A DNA stretch of 64,000 bases from the NCBI RefSeq assembly GCF_030450125.1, contig NZ_CP123923.1, positions 5,580,001-5,644,000 of the forward strand, read 5' to 3'. Position numbers and translations under genes: made by a program. This document shows positions 9,701-17,029 of this stretch, in pieces (position 1 is the first letter of the stretch; every line of letters starts with the position of its first letter). This DNA is from Streptomyces sp. WP-1 (GTDB lineage: Bacteria; Actinomycetota; Actinomycetes; Streptomycetales; Streptomycetaceae). The notes beneath the pieces were generated by a model that saw only the letters and a list, made by a program, of their open reading frames with translations, was not told the DNA's origin and searched no databases.

Positions 9701-12523
9701 CTCGGCGACCGCACCGGCACCGTAAACCACGACACCACCGGCAACGCCCTCAACGACACCACGCAGGCCGTCACTTACCCCGGCGCGAACGGCACGGCTC
9801 CCGCGACCCTGCCCGACCAGGCGGGCACGGCGACCCTCACGAACCCCTCCGGTACGGCGACCATCGCCTCCACCTACACCGACCCCGCCTACAGCAACGT
9901 CGACGCAGGCGACACCATCAGCCGGAAGGTGACCGCCATCGGCCCGCTGACCAGTGCCTTCACCATCTCCGGCGGTGGCAAGCGATGTGTCGACGACACG
10001 GGCGGCGCCACCACGGCCGGTACCAAGGTGCAGATCAACACCTGTAGCGGCGCCACCAGCGAGAAGTGGACTATCGGCACCGACGGGACCGTGAAGGTCC
10101 TCGGCATGTGCCTGGACACCACGGGCAACGCCACCACCAGCGGCACCCTCGTGATCATCGACACCTGCAAGACCGACGCCACCCAGAAGTGGAAGGTCAC
10201 CACCACCGGCACGTTGGTCAGCAACGCCAACACCGCGATGTGCCTGACCGATCCGGCCGCCTCCGCCACCACCGGCACCCAGCTGACCCTCGCCACCTGC
10301 GGCGGCAGCGGCCAGACCTGGACCAACGCGGCCACGGGCGCCATTCCGGCCGGTCAGAGCCAGACCTTCACCTACGACGCCGAGGGCCGCACCGCTACCG
10401 TCGCGACGACCTCCGGCGCCCACACGAACACCAGCAAGTACCTCTACGACGCTCAGGGCGGCCTGCTCGAGCAGACCGCCGCGGTCGACGGCGTCGACAA
10501 GAGCCGAGTCCTCTACCTCTTCGGGGGCGCGGAGCAGATCACCCTCAACGTCTCCGCCAAGACCTGGACCGGCCTGCGCAACATCACCGGCCCCGACGGC
10601 ACCACCGTCACTCGCTCCAGCACCGGCACCGTCACCTATCAGGTGGCCAACGGCCAGGGCACCGCCGTCACGGCCGTCGACGCTTCCACGCTGGCCGTCA
10701 CCCGCCGCTCGTTCGACCCCTTCGGCAACCCCCGCGGCACCAAGCCCGGTTCCTGGGTGGCAACGGACGAGAACCACGGCTTCCTGGGGCAGCCCGCTGA
10801 CCCCGTGACCGGCCTCGACCTGCTCGGCGCCCGCGACTACGACCCCGTCCAGGGCCGCTTCCTCAGCCCCGACCCGGTCTTCGAGCCCGGCGACCCCAAC
10901 CAGATGGGCGGCTATACCTACGCCGGAGACAACCCGGCCAGCGGCTCCGACCCGAGCGGTCTGATGCTGGTGATGGACGGCGGTGGCGGTGGCGGTGGCT
11001 GTGACGCCAAGTGCGCCGCGGCCAACGACAAGGCGTACGCCTCCACCACCTCCTCCAGCGGAACGAAGAAGCACAGCAGCGGTTGCTCGGGCTTCTGGAG
11101 CTGCGCGGGCCACTACTTCAAGAAGGCGCTCCCGGTCGCGGAGAAGGTCGCGACCGTGGTTGCGGTCGTCGCCGTGGTGGTCGTCGTGGTCGTGGCGGTC
11201 GCCGCCTGCACCGAGACGGTGGTCGCAGCCCCCGCATGTGTCATGGGCGCCGGAGAGGCGATCGGAGCGGTCGGCGGCCTGGCCGGCGGTGCCGACTGCA
11301 TGGCGATGGGCTGCGGTGGAGGCGACCCGATAGCCGGAGACGATGCCGACTCCTCATCCTCCGCGGGTGGTTCGGGCGGCTCCGGCGAGGCGCCGAAGGC
11401 CTCGGCCGACGCCGCACCGCACGAGGCGGGCAGCGGCTCGGGCGACGCGGCGGCCGCCTCCGGCGCGGGCAAGGAATCCAGCACCGACTCGGCCGGCAGC
11501 AACGCGGCGGCACCGAAGAAGGCCGACGCCCAGGAGAAGGCGTCGGCCTCGGGCAAGGTGGCGGCCGCACCTGACGAGCCCAGCACCGGCAACTCGGGCA
11601 CCACCGGCAAGAACTCCGGCGGCGGGCGTTCGCGCTGCAGCTTCTCGCCCAGCACCCCCGTCCTGATGGCCGGTGGCAAGACCAAGGCCATCGGCAAGAT
11701 CAAGACTGGTGACAAGGTCGAATCGGCCGACCCCAAGACGGGCAAGCACAAGGGCACCCGCACGGTCCAGCACATCTGGATCAACCACGACAAGGACCTG
11801 CTCGACGTCACCGTCCGCGACGAGGACGGCCACAAGGCCACCCTGCACACCACGGCCAACCACCCGTTCTGGGACGCCACCAGCCACAGATGGAAGCCGG
11901 CCGGCGAACTCCGCCGCGGGGACGCCCTCAACACCGTCGACAGCAGCCACGCCTTCGTCGTCAAGACCCGGATCACGCCCGGTTTGGCGAACCGCTGGAA
12001 CCTCACGGTCCGGGAACTGCACACGTACTATGTGCTGGCCGGCAATATTCCGGTTCTTGTTCATAACACGGGTTGTCCGACGGAAGCTGCCCTTCGGGCA
12101 GCACCTCATCCCGCTGATGTCTCATTTGCCACGTCCGTGGATTTGGCTAGTAAGACTGCTGCGGAGGCCGGGGATATTCAAGCGGCCAGCGGTTTCGCCA
12201 CAGATATTCCCGCTGGTTACGACCGGGCGATGCCTGAGCAGGTTTATGCGGCGATGCCGACTGATCGCACGCCATTCTTCTTCGATAATTCTGGAGGAGA
12301 TGGAGCCTACTACCTCTCCCACGCCGAGAAGCAGGCTTCCACCCTGCGCCCAGGTATCTCTATTTCGGTGAGTCGAGACATGTGCGACAACTGCATCGGC
12401 TGGTTCCAAGAACGAGCAACTCAGCTAGGTGCCCATCTCTACGTGTCTGATCCGACATCTATACACGTATTTGCGCCGGACGGGTCATGGATGGTGCATG
12501 ACTACCCGTCTTGGATGGGCTAG
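3797..12523 (+). CDS. RHS polymorphic toxin: lectin domains, Hint domain and C-terminal deaminase-like toxin
   Basis: About 2908 residues. I prefer GTG 3797, preceded by a G-rich ribosome site, over the in-frame TTG at 3791. Residues 16-45 are a hydrophobic signal-anchor (LGLWIIPVALFALLLPVAIA), followed by a Ser/Thr/Pro linker and many YD/RHS repeats. A bulb-type lectin domain (about 1495-1598, QSDGNLVLS and TDGNLVIC) and a ricin-type beta-trefoil (about 2052-2178, repeated QKW/EKW) are inserted among the repeats. The RHS core (about 2298-2388) has the LGARDYDPVQGRFLSPDP signature. A Val-rich membrane-like helix follows, then a Hint domain (about 2613-2758, from CSFSPSTPVLMAGG to VLVHNTGC). 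The last 148 residues carry HAE (2842-2844) and CDNC (2863-2866), the zinc-binding and catalytic pattern of nucleic-acid cytidine deaminase toxins. GC3 falls sharply in this tip. The deaminase subfamily and target (DNA or RNA) cannot be told from the sequence alone. Confidence 0.9.
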   Translation: MSGRRCWFAGRWHRKFVGGLGLWIIPVALFALLLPVAIAGGFSMPGFLAGHSDDGFGHHGGFSFDGKVWRPKKLPATKAVGAHLLQPKTAKHPKDYKALGAYRAQQAHWPKAGAAVVDLSPQAESTSKSEPVKAGSLPVWVAPADTGHSVDSVRVQTASHNQTLRTGANGMLLGITPSGTTSAHGRIKVVIDYSSIARAYGGGYGSRLRLVQLPGCALTTPQKTECQKATPLKFTNRASAEQLTATVTMASASGDAGTADRKPSDSTASSTPTASASPSQSPDTTGTGTAKPNGGTESPKPDQSTASPNPSESANGPEAMSERTAPLSAVAATGTTALAVTSGASGSQGDYGATQLSAAGTWQASATGSFTYSYPISVPAAIGGNAPSVNLGYDSQSVDGETTARNSQASWVGDGWSYQVGYVERRYRSCSSLLDSDGKKLVKGSADECWGGDNATLSFGSHSGVLVPDGVDSGVAGEIKQWRIQGDDGTVVQELSGAANGLHDGVYYRVLTTDGTAAYFGADHSPNNPGTGATMPSDPADSSTHSAWGVPVLHPRSTDPCHDDAKGKLSQCDKPEGWRWNLDFVVAPDGFVQRYDYTAESNYYDLGGGQAAATDDPDDTGTLTSYTRGGALSLISYGYTLDDEQAGRTPAAEVDFGLAQRCQTTSTFTDCSADNLKDSTATHWPDVPWDLHCDSTDKTKLPDGATTVPADVCVTAGPSFWTTTRLDSITTKVHVKATDQLTAVDTYKLGQVYSDAGGTVDPVTGTTVDPKDAGMLQAVMWLQSLKHTGKGTYDNGNSDIALNQVSFTGTEIDNRVDDDSPSAPPLYRPRISSIQTETGESIAVEYNSAPCAGKTLSIAHADSNTESCYPAYWTVPGASKPIADWFNKVTVDSVTTSDLTIAGQYKPDAQNNPAGSEAQISRYSYSGPAWHRDDDALTDDQYRTWDQFRGFRTVTVQTGQAPEPVTQQTTTYLQGMDGDYKADGTRRSVTVDAKVGGTTVLSVTDADQLAGTDFTDTSYTQAGGKADEVSVNGPFTFTTTASAARTPWTAWTQDDNPGGTKPDASTLPDLTAHRINASSSLRYELLADGTWRHTKTDTTYDGQGRLSTVNAHGDGADPEQEKCATTTYADPPSSNTMMLSYPDRVTSVAGDCSTAPSASNLLTDKKIYYLGDGTPSTLGTFGKVSANGEATATETATSYTGTTENWLTTSAMTYDGAGRVTDSYDATGQKTHTDFSPSWSTAGGNTNAVGETSTNSKGWKVTSTLDALRGATLESVDANGRKTDMTYDALGRRTAVWLPGRDKDAGQSADRIFAYSINPGAVPAPGDTIAQPGAPTSVTSKTLRDDGTYATSVTIYDGMLQPRQTQATAMGDSNSGRVISDTFYDSHGWQAASYAPYSEPNGFPSATLYAANENQIPSETTTTYDGEGRPLKETLWHQAVEQWHTSTSYPGADEVDTTAPAGGRSTASFTNAVGQTTSTVVKNTGSTVTLTGGSVIPSGTSLTSDSVRLTMQSDGNLVLSALATGATIWSSGTSGHPGAWAKFGTDGNLVICSTAVAQLWTTGLTATTGATFQLRNDSTADVVASNGTTMLWKQGTAGAVPAADATTRYTYTPAGQVDTIKDNAGNTWSYTYNLLGQKLTQTDPNTGKTTFDKYDVAGNLLQVTDPRGQARSYTYDWDNRPTEEYAAPWSSTPDRSKLLVSHVYDTLAKGYATSSTRYVGGASGAAYTQAVTGYNTAYQPLGTTLTVPSSDGFAAAGQSSAPASGTVTYTATNRYTDTVGLLSTTHYQADGNLPAEDIDYGYTQQGNLDGIGGFINSANTPAYLDTAVHDAFGRVVQADYGHTGKELATFAQYDATTGRTTQTSSMLQTSTSALDVTNMRYNQAGELTAIDDLQDNTTHDTQCFTYDSFQRLTAAWTDTVGITDPSAATPGAVGGCTTARVQTTTTSPVKATTVGGPAPYWQTYTYDQLGDRTGTVNHDTTGNALNDTTQAVTYPGANGTAPATLPDQAGTATLTNPSGTATIASTYTDPAYSNVDAGDTISRKVTAIGPLTSAFTISGGGKRCVDDTGGATTAGTKVQINTCSGATSEKWTIGTDGTVKVLGMCLDTTGNATTSGTLVIIDTCKTDATQKWKVTTTGTLVSNANTAMCLTDPAASATTGTQLTLATCGGSGQTWTNAATGAIPAGQSQTFTYDAEGRTATVATTSGAHTNTSKYLYDAQGGLLEQTAAVDGVDKSRVLYLFGGAEQITLNVSAKTWTGLRNITGPDGTTVTRSSTGTVTYQVANGQGTAVTAVDASTLAVTRRSFDPFGNPRGTKPGSWVATDENHGFLGQPADPVTGLDLLGARDYDPVQGRFLSPDPVFEPGDPNQMGGYTYAGDNPASGSDPSGLMLVMDGGGGGGGCDAKCAAANDKAYASTTSSSGTKKHSSGCSGFWSCAGHYFKKALPVAEKVATVVAVVAVVVVVVVAVAACTETVVAAPACVMGAGEAIGAVGGLAGGADCMAMGCGGGDPIAGDDADSSSSAGGSGGSGEAPKASADAAPHEAGSGSGDAAAASGAGKESSTDSAGSNAAAPKKADAQEKASASGKVAAAPDEPSTGNSGTTGKNSGGGRSRCSFSPSTPVLMAGGKTKAIGKIKTGDKVESADPKTGKHKGTRTVQHIWINHDKDLLDVTVRDEDGHKATLHTTANHPFWDATSHRWKPAGELRRGDALNTVDSSHAFVVKTRITPGLANRWNLTVRELHTYYVLAGNIPVLVHNTGCPTEAALRAAPHPADVSFATSVDLASKTAAEAGDIQAASGFATDIPAGYDRAMPEQVYAAMPTDRTPFFFDNSGGDGAYYLSHAEKQASTLRPGISISVSRDMCDNCIGWFQERATQLGAHLYVSDPTSIHVFAPDGSWMVHDYPSWMG

Positions 12524-12542
12524 ACAGCATTACGCGCAGGTG

Positions 12543-12578
12543 GGTGGGGGTGGTCCGTGCGGTAGGATCACCCCCACC
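12543..12578 (+). terminator. Perfect 10-bp hairpin between toxin and immunity gene
   Basis: GGTGGGGGTG (12543-12552) and CACCCCCACC (12569-12578) are exact complements around a 16-nt loop. The hairpin sits 19 nt after the RHS stop and 41 nt before the next start. There is no U-tract, which is common for actinobacterial terminators. It may terminate or attenuate toxin mRNA, leaving the Sel1 gene to its own promoter or to read-through. Confidence 0.5.
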
Positions 12579-12619
12579 GGCCGGTGGGCAACCAAGGTGC
12601 TGATCATGAGGAGATTTCC

Positions 12620-13471
12620 GTGGGTGAAGCGGTGCCGAGTTGGCGTGTCTTTCCGGAGGGAATTCCTGTCCAGGAACTACTGAAAAACGGTGACCAGGCC
12701 GCGGAAGCCGGAGATCTTATCTCTGCCGGAAATTGGTACTTCCATGCCAAGCGCAGGGGATCGATAGAGGGGCGGGACAAGGCCCGGGGACTTCAGTCTC
12801 GACTGGAGACCCTCGCTGAGCAGGGGAATTCCGACGCGAAGGTGCTGGTGGCCGGTCTGCTTCTGGAGCGCGGTGAGCAGCTTCCTCGTGCAGCCGCTTT
12901 GCTTGAGTCGGCTGCTGGGGCGGCCGTTGCCGAAGGTATGAGGGAATTGGGTTTCGTCCTGGCTGCGGGGATGGGCGTGGCGCCCGATCCAGTCAGAGCT
13001 AATAGTCTGTACCGTGCTGCGGCTGAGGCTGGGGATGGCTATGCTGCCTTCAATCTCGCTGTTAATTTTTACCGTGGGCACGGAACTGAAAAGAGCTTCC
13101 GAGAATTCACCAAGTGGCTGCAAATGGCCGGCGACCTGGGTATTCCGGAAGCATGCGCCGTACTCGGAGACCAATGTGCAAAGAAGGGTCTCGATGGAGA
13201 ATCTTTGCAGTGGTACGTCCGTGCGGCCAGGTCATCACATGTACCTGCGATGTTTGTGGCGGCGCAGCGTTACCGAGATGGTATTGGAACTGCCGTTGAT
13301 CCGGTTCAAGCAGTCCGCTGGTTCTTGGCTCCGCTTGATCGTGGAAATGGAGACGGAATCCATGATGCGATCAAATTGGCTAGCTCTATGACTGACGAAC
13401 AGATCCGGGAGGCTGGGCGACTCTCCGGGCATTCAGACGAGGCTGAGTTGCTCGTGCGCCGACGTTACTGA
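12620..13471 (+). CDS. Sel1/TPR-repeat protein, candidate immunity protein for the RHS deaminase tip
   Basis: The 283-residue protein starts at GTG 12620, with GAGGAG six nt upstream; an in-frame GTG at 12584 lacks a ribosome site. It consists of Sel1-like repeats of about 36 residues, recognisable by the A..LG..Y..G.GV...P..A..WY..AA pattern (for example AAAGMGVAPDPVRANSLYRAAAEAG-type units). No signal peptide or membrane segment is visible, so it is cytoplasmic. Base composition is lower in GC than the neighbours and matches the toxin tip just upstream, as expected for a toxin-immunity cassette acquired together. Sel1 proteins act as protein-binding scaffolds and are known among immunity proteins of polymorphic toxins. 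The immunity role is inferred from position. Confidence 0.75.
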   Translation: MGEAVPSWRVFPEGIPVQELLKNGDQAAEAGDLISAGNWYFHAKRRGSIEGRDKARGLQSRLETLAEQGNSDAKVLVAGLLLERGEQLPRAAALLESAAGAAVAEGMRELGFVLAAGMGVAPDPVRANSLYRAAAEAGDGYAAFNLAVNFYRGHGTEKSFREFTKWLQMAGDLGIPEACAVLGDQCAKKGLDGESLQWYVRAARSSHVPAMFVAAQRYRDGIGTAVDPVQAVRWFLAPLDRGNGDGIHDAIKLASSMTDEQIREAGRLSGHSDEAELLVRRRY

Positions 13472-13977
13472 GGTTCAAAGTGTGGTGTCGGCGGGCGCTG
13501 ACGGGTTGAGAGTCCTGGCCTCCCAATGCCTGCGTCATTACCGCTGTTCAGTGACGGGCCGTTCGCCGTGCTGGAGCTGGCCGAGGGGCCGGTGGCGCAC
13601 GGCTGACCGACGACACCCGTCCCGGCACCCTCCGGTACCGCTCCGGCGCCGTATCCCCATTTTCTGTCATTTCCACCGCCACCCCCTCGGCCAACGCCCC
13701 GCAGGGGAAAGTCGTCACGCCGCACGCCTCATACGCGTGGACACAACGCACGTACAACCGGCGGGCGTCAGTGCGTCACCACTCGTCACGCTACGACACC
13801 TGGCGGCCCGTTGGGGCTGGCACCCGCGTGCCGAGGGGCCGGGCAGGACGGTGTGGGCGGAGTACGCGCTGCGGCGGACCGCGCCCCCGGTGGACAGGGG
13901 GTCTTCCGAGGGGACCGCCGTAGAATGACCCCGTCGACGGGCCGCTCGTACCGTCGGTGACCGGGGGGAGACACGAC
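13472..13977. other. Gene-poor gap with one recognisable remnant
   Basis: About 500 bp without a convincing intact gene. The plus-strand open frame from 13482 has Arg/His/Pro-rich sequence typical of a wrong frame until about 13785, where it turns into an ATPase-like C-terminus (see separate entry). The start of the gap may contain other decayed pieces, but I recognise none. Confidence 0.5.
13785..13928 (+). pseudogene. C-terminal remnant of an HATPase_c_2 (RsbW/anti-sigma-like) ATP-binding protein
   Basis: The last about 47 codons of this frame read LRHLAARWGWHPRAEGPG followed by RTVWAEYAL. This matches the C-terminal G3-like end of the small Streptomyces ATP-binding regulators, which read LVxALAERWGVxxGPGGKTVWCE; compare the intact homologue at 58948-59394. 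The N-box and G1 box expected upstream are missing in all three frames, so the protein is truncated. It is probably a leftover from a rearrangement bordering the toxin loci. Confidence 0.5.
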
Positions 13978-14403
13978 ATGGGCACACGGGGGACGGGGCA
14001 GGGCCGGCAGCAGGGGGCCGACCTGCATGTGTCGTCCGAGGACCTCACCAAGCTGGCGAACGACCTCGACCACATGCAGAGCCATCTCGACCAACAGGTC
14101 CGCCGCATGGACGAGTTGGTCGACCGCGTCGAGGCCGGCTGGCGGGGTCCCGCGGCGACGGCGTACCGGGACTTCCACCGCGCGGCGGCCGAGGACGCCG
14201 TACGGATCCGGGAAGTGATGAAGGGCCTGGAGCAGGCGGTGCGGCTGAGCCGTGACGGCTTCAGCAGCGACGATCTGCACGTGCTGGAGCAGATGCGGCG
14301 CATCCACGTGGACATCGACAGCGAGGTCGGCAGGCTGTCCACGCCGAACACCGCGGCGGACGACGCCTCGACGCGCCCGCACAGCAGCCTGGACGGCTTC
14401 TGA
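13978..14403 (+). CDS. WXG100/ESX-like secreted helical protein
   Basis: The protein has 141 residues; ATG 13978 follows a GGGGGGAGA ribosome site by 7 nt. It is predicted to be nearly all alpha-helical, with heptad-like spacing (LTKLANDLDHMQSHLDQQVRRMDELVD). A WRG turn lies at about residues 50-52 (EAGWRGPAATAYRDF), the hallmark of WXG100 type VII secretion substrates. There is no signal peptide, as expected for that route. It is slightly longer than typical WXG100 proteins, with an extended Ser/Thr-rich tail. It is followed after 55 bp by a second WXG protein and then by the RNase A-like effector. The likely role is a secretion partner or chaperone for that effector. No T7SS ATPase or membrane genes are in the window. 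Confidence 0.8.
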   Translation: MGTRGTGQGRQQGADLHVSSEDLTKLANDLDHMQSHLDQQVRRMDELVDRVEAGWRGPAATAYRDFHRAAAEDAVRIREVMKGLEQAVRLSRDGFSSDDLHVLEQMRRIHVDIDSEVGRLSTPNTAADDASTRPHSSLDGF

Positions 14404-14458
14404 CACGCCTGTCCCACCACCGCGTGACCACCGCGTGACCGACAAACAAGGGGGAAAC

Positions 14459-14770
14459 ATGTCGACCGGTGCCGACGACGACCACATCACCGTCTCGTTC
14501 GCCACGCTCCACGATCTCGCCATGGACCTTGAGGACATCCTCAAGAAGCTCAATGGCGAACTCGGCGGCCTGTACGACCGCGTCGAACCGGTCGTGCTGT
14601 CCTGGAAGGGCGAGGCCCGCGAGATCTTCGTCGAGAAGCTGGACGAATGGGACCGCTCCGCACAGGACTTGCAGGCGGCCCAGAAGTGGCTGCACGCGTA
14701 CGTCACCACCGGGCACGCCAACTACGCGGCCGCGCACCGGGCGGTGCTGCGCGGCTGGGGAGCCGCCTGA
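14459..14770 (+). CDS. WXG100-family protein
   Basis: This 103-residue helical protein starts at ATG 14459, behind AAGGGGGAAAC. The conserved turn is SWKGEAREIF at about residues 44-53, which gives the W-K-G form of WXG. It probably heterodimerises with the 141-residue WXG protein upstream. Its stop overlaps the start of the effector gene (TGATG at 14768-14772), so the two are translationally coupled. A similar pairing of two small WXG proteins with a large toxin is known for type VII effector loci. Confidence 0.82.
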   Translation: MSTGADDDHITVSFATLHDLAMDLEDILKKLNGELGGLYDRVEPVVLSWKGEAREIFVEKLDEWDRSAQDLQAAQKWLHAYVTTGHANYAAAHRAVLRGWGAA

Positions 14771-16449
14771 TGGGCACTCCGGCACAACCCGGCCAGGGCA
14801 CGATCGATGTGACGCCCTCGGTCCTCCACCAGGTGTCCTCCAACGTGGCGGGCCAGCAGAGCCCTCTCGACCAGGGCGTCAAGGCGTTCCTCGCCGAGCT
14901 GGCGCGGTATCCGGACGGTGGTGGCAAGGGGACGGCGATGAAGGGCTTCACCACGTCCTACGTGAAGATCGCCAACCGGTTCCTCGACGTCTGGGCCAAG
15001 TCCGTGGTGAGCGTGGGCGGTGCGGCGGTCGGCTTCAACAGCACCGCCAACAACTACGCGGCGGCCGACCACGCCACGCACCCCGCACCGAGTGGCCCTC
15101 CGGCGCAACGCCCCGCCCCGCACGTGATCGACACACCGCCCAAGTACGGCCCGGTCACCGATTTCAAGTGGGGTGACATCGACGCCGGCCAGAGCCTCAC
15201 GCAGGAGATCCTGGAGGGTCTTGAGGGCGTGGTCCTCACCGTCATGCGGCCCCTGCTGGAGCACGAGTGCCGGTGGGGCAAGGCGGCGGAGATCCTCCCG
15301 CTCCCCAACCACCAGCGCCTGTACTCGATCTCCGAGGCGTGGCGCATGCCGCAGGGCACGCTCGGCATGGTGGAGGGGATGCTGACCGGCTACCTCAGCG
15401 GCATCACCGACCAGTCCAACCAGGAGTGGTACGACGCGATGCGGACGTTCTGCAGCACGCTGTGGGGCACATCCGCCTGGGGCAAGACGCGGGACGGCTA
15501 CGACTGGGCGAACGACGGAGCGAACAAGACGGGCACCAGCCACCCCGTCTTCGCTGTCCTGTTCGACACCTGCGACACCATGGTCGACGCGGTGTACAAC
15601 GTGGCCCTGGCGGCGGAGGACGTGCGCAGCGACCTGCACCGGATCTACACCCAGGCCGTGAAGGACAGCATCCGGCAGCTCGACCCGGAGAAGATGGAGA
15701 TCAGCCACCCCACGAGCGTGCTCAAGGGACTGTGGCACATGGGCAAGGGCGTGGTGACGGACCTCTCGGTCGGCATCGTCCTGGACATCGACGAGGGCGC
15801 CATGAACGACGCCGTCACCGCCTACGACAACCGGGTCGACCGCCAGGCCCGGCGCGTCGAGGACCTGATGGCGGCGCTGGACGAGGCGTACACCAGTGCG
15901 CCGAGCTTCAATGCCGAAACGGCGAGGGCCGAGGCATTCGGAGCGCGCGCCCTGACGGAATTCAAGGGGGATCCGCTCTACACGGTTCCCGGGGACGACG
16001 AGTCCCACCACCGTTTCCCCGTCGATCTCGCGAATCAGGAAGGCATTTCGGGCTCGCACGTCATCGACAAACACGTGGGCAAGACGGACGCCCAGCTGGA
16101 GCAGCGGCTTCGCGATCAGGCGAGGGTCCGCCCGGACGGCACGGTCGCGCCGATCGCCGCCTCGACGTTCACCGACCTGGGTTCGGCGCAGCGTTACACG
16201 CAGGAGGTTCTCGACGACCCGGCCAACCAGCAGAAGATTTCCCGGTGGCTGGCGGGAAATCCGGATCCGGCGCGGTCCAAGCGGACCATGGGCCTCGCCT
16301 TCCCCGACGTCGTGGGCAGGACGTGGACTCGGGGTGACTCCTCCGCCCATGACTCGCATATGGTCAATGTGACGCTGAAGCCACGCCCGGGTGGCCATCC
16401 TCCGTATGTCGTGCTCACCTCGATGCCCAGCGACACGGTTCAGCCGTAG
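14770..16449 (+). CDS. Type VII-type polymorphic toxin with C-terminal RNase A-like (CdiA-CT) domain
   Basis: The protein has 559 residues; ATG 14770 overlaps the preceding stop. The N-terminal 100 residues are helical and WXG-like and lack a signal peptide. The middle (about 130-420) is helical with no family I recognise. From about residue 428 to the end it matches the bacterial CdiA-CT RNase A family. The evidence is the GSHVIDKHVGKTDAQLEQRL start, the IAASTFTDLGSAQRYT segment, a conserved Trp in ISRWLAGN, and the YVVLTSMPS end strand. This family degrades tRNA/RNA in competitor cells. Upstream WXG genes and the downstream putative immunity gene support a toxin operon. Exact catalytic residues are not assigned here. 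Confidence 0.85.
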   Translation: MGTPAQPGQGTIDVTPSVLHQVSSNVAGQQSPLDQGVKAFLAELARYPDGGGKGTAMKGFTTSYVKIANRFLDVWAKSVVSVGGAAVGFNSTANNYAAADHATHPAPSGPPAQRPAPHVIDTPPKYGPVTDFKWGDIDAGQSLTQEILEGLEGVVLTVMRPLLEHECRWGKAAEILPLPNHQRLYSISEAWRMPQGTLGMVEGMLTGYLSGITDQSNQEWYDAMRTFCSTLWGTSAWGKTRDGYDWANDGANKTGTSHPVFAVLFDTCDTMVDAVYNVALAAEDVRSDLHRIYTQAVKDSIRQLDPEKMEISHPTSVLKGLWHMGKGVVTDLSVGIVLDIDEGAMNDAVTAYDNRVDRQARRVEDLMAALDEAYTSAPSFNAETARAEAFGARALTEFKGDPLYTVPGDDESHHRFPVDLANQEGISGSHVIDKHVGKTDAQLEQRLRDQARVRPDGTVAPIAASTFTDLGSAQRYTQEVLDDPANQQKISRWLAGNPDPARSKRTMGLAFPDVVGRTWTRGDSSAHDSHMVNVTLKPRPGGHPPYVVLTSMPSDTVQP

Positions 16450-16466
16450 CCACGAAAGGGGACAGG

Positions 16467-17021
16467 GTGCTCGATTCCGCTGCCTGGCGGGCCGGCCTGC
16501 TGGAATTGTTCGGGGGGGCTTTCGCCTTCGCGGCGGTGGGTCCGCGGACACAGGGCGACTGGCGCCGCGATGTGCAGGCGGTCATGATGCTCAGGGCCAA
16601 GGACCCGCGTGGCTGGAGTGCCCTGGTCGTCCCCCCGCCGAGCGCCACCGCGATGACCGACGAGAAGCCGTTCGCCGATCTGCGCCTCGAGGAATTCGAC
16701 AGACTCCTGTACCCGGTGGGGCGGGAATCCGCCGCACAGTTGCTGGTCGCTCTGCAAGGGGAGTTCTATCAGTCGGCCAATATTCCGGATTTCGCAGACC
16801 GTGAAGAGCGGCTCATGGGCTGCGCCCATGAAATCCTCTCTCGCTTCGGCCGGGATGCCAGCTGTTATACGAATGCGGCAGAGGCCCGAGATGATCCGAA
16901 CGTCAACCTCATGAATCCTGAAACCGAGTGGAACTGCCTGTCCGAGTTCACCACAGACTGCGGCATCGTCGTCGTTTCCGACTCCGAGGTCGGAGTCTTC
17001 TGGGCCTTCTTCGAGGACTGA
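16467..17021 (+). CDS. Putative immunity protein for the RNase A-like toxin
   Basis: The protein has 184 residues; GTG 16467 follows AAAGGGGAC and lies 17 nt after the toxin stop. I recognise no family. It is soluble and acidic at the C-terminus, with the final strand SDSEVGVFWAFFED. Position directly downstream of a toxin, small size and acidic character are the usual marks of an immunity protein. The last third uses more A/T at third positions than the surrounding genes. The function is inference. Confidence 0.65.
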   Translation: MLDSAAWRAGLLELFGGAFAFAAVGPRTQGDWRRDVQAVMMLRAKDPRGWSALVVPPPSATAMTDEKPFADLRLEEFDRLLYPVGRESAAQLLVALQGEFYQSANIPDFADREERLMGCAHEILSRFGRDASCYTNAAEARDDPNVNLMNPETEWNCLSEFTTDCGIVVVSDSEVGVFWAFFED

Positions 17022-17029
17022 AATCCATC

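Noticed and set aside
8288..11113. Minus-strand ORF of 941 codons
   Set aside because: Same reason: shadow of RHS repeats.
13978..17021. Complete type VII secretion locus
   Set aside because: No EccB/C/D/E or mycosin gene is in the window; only substrates are present.
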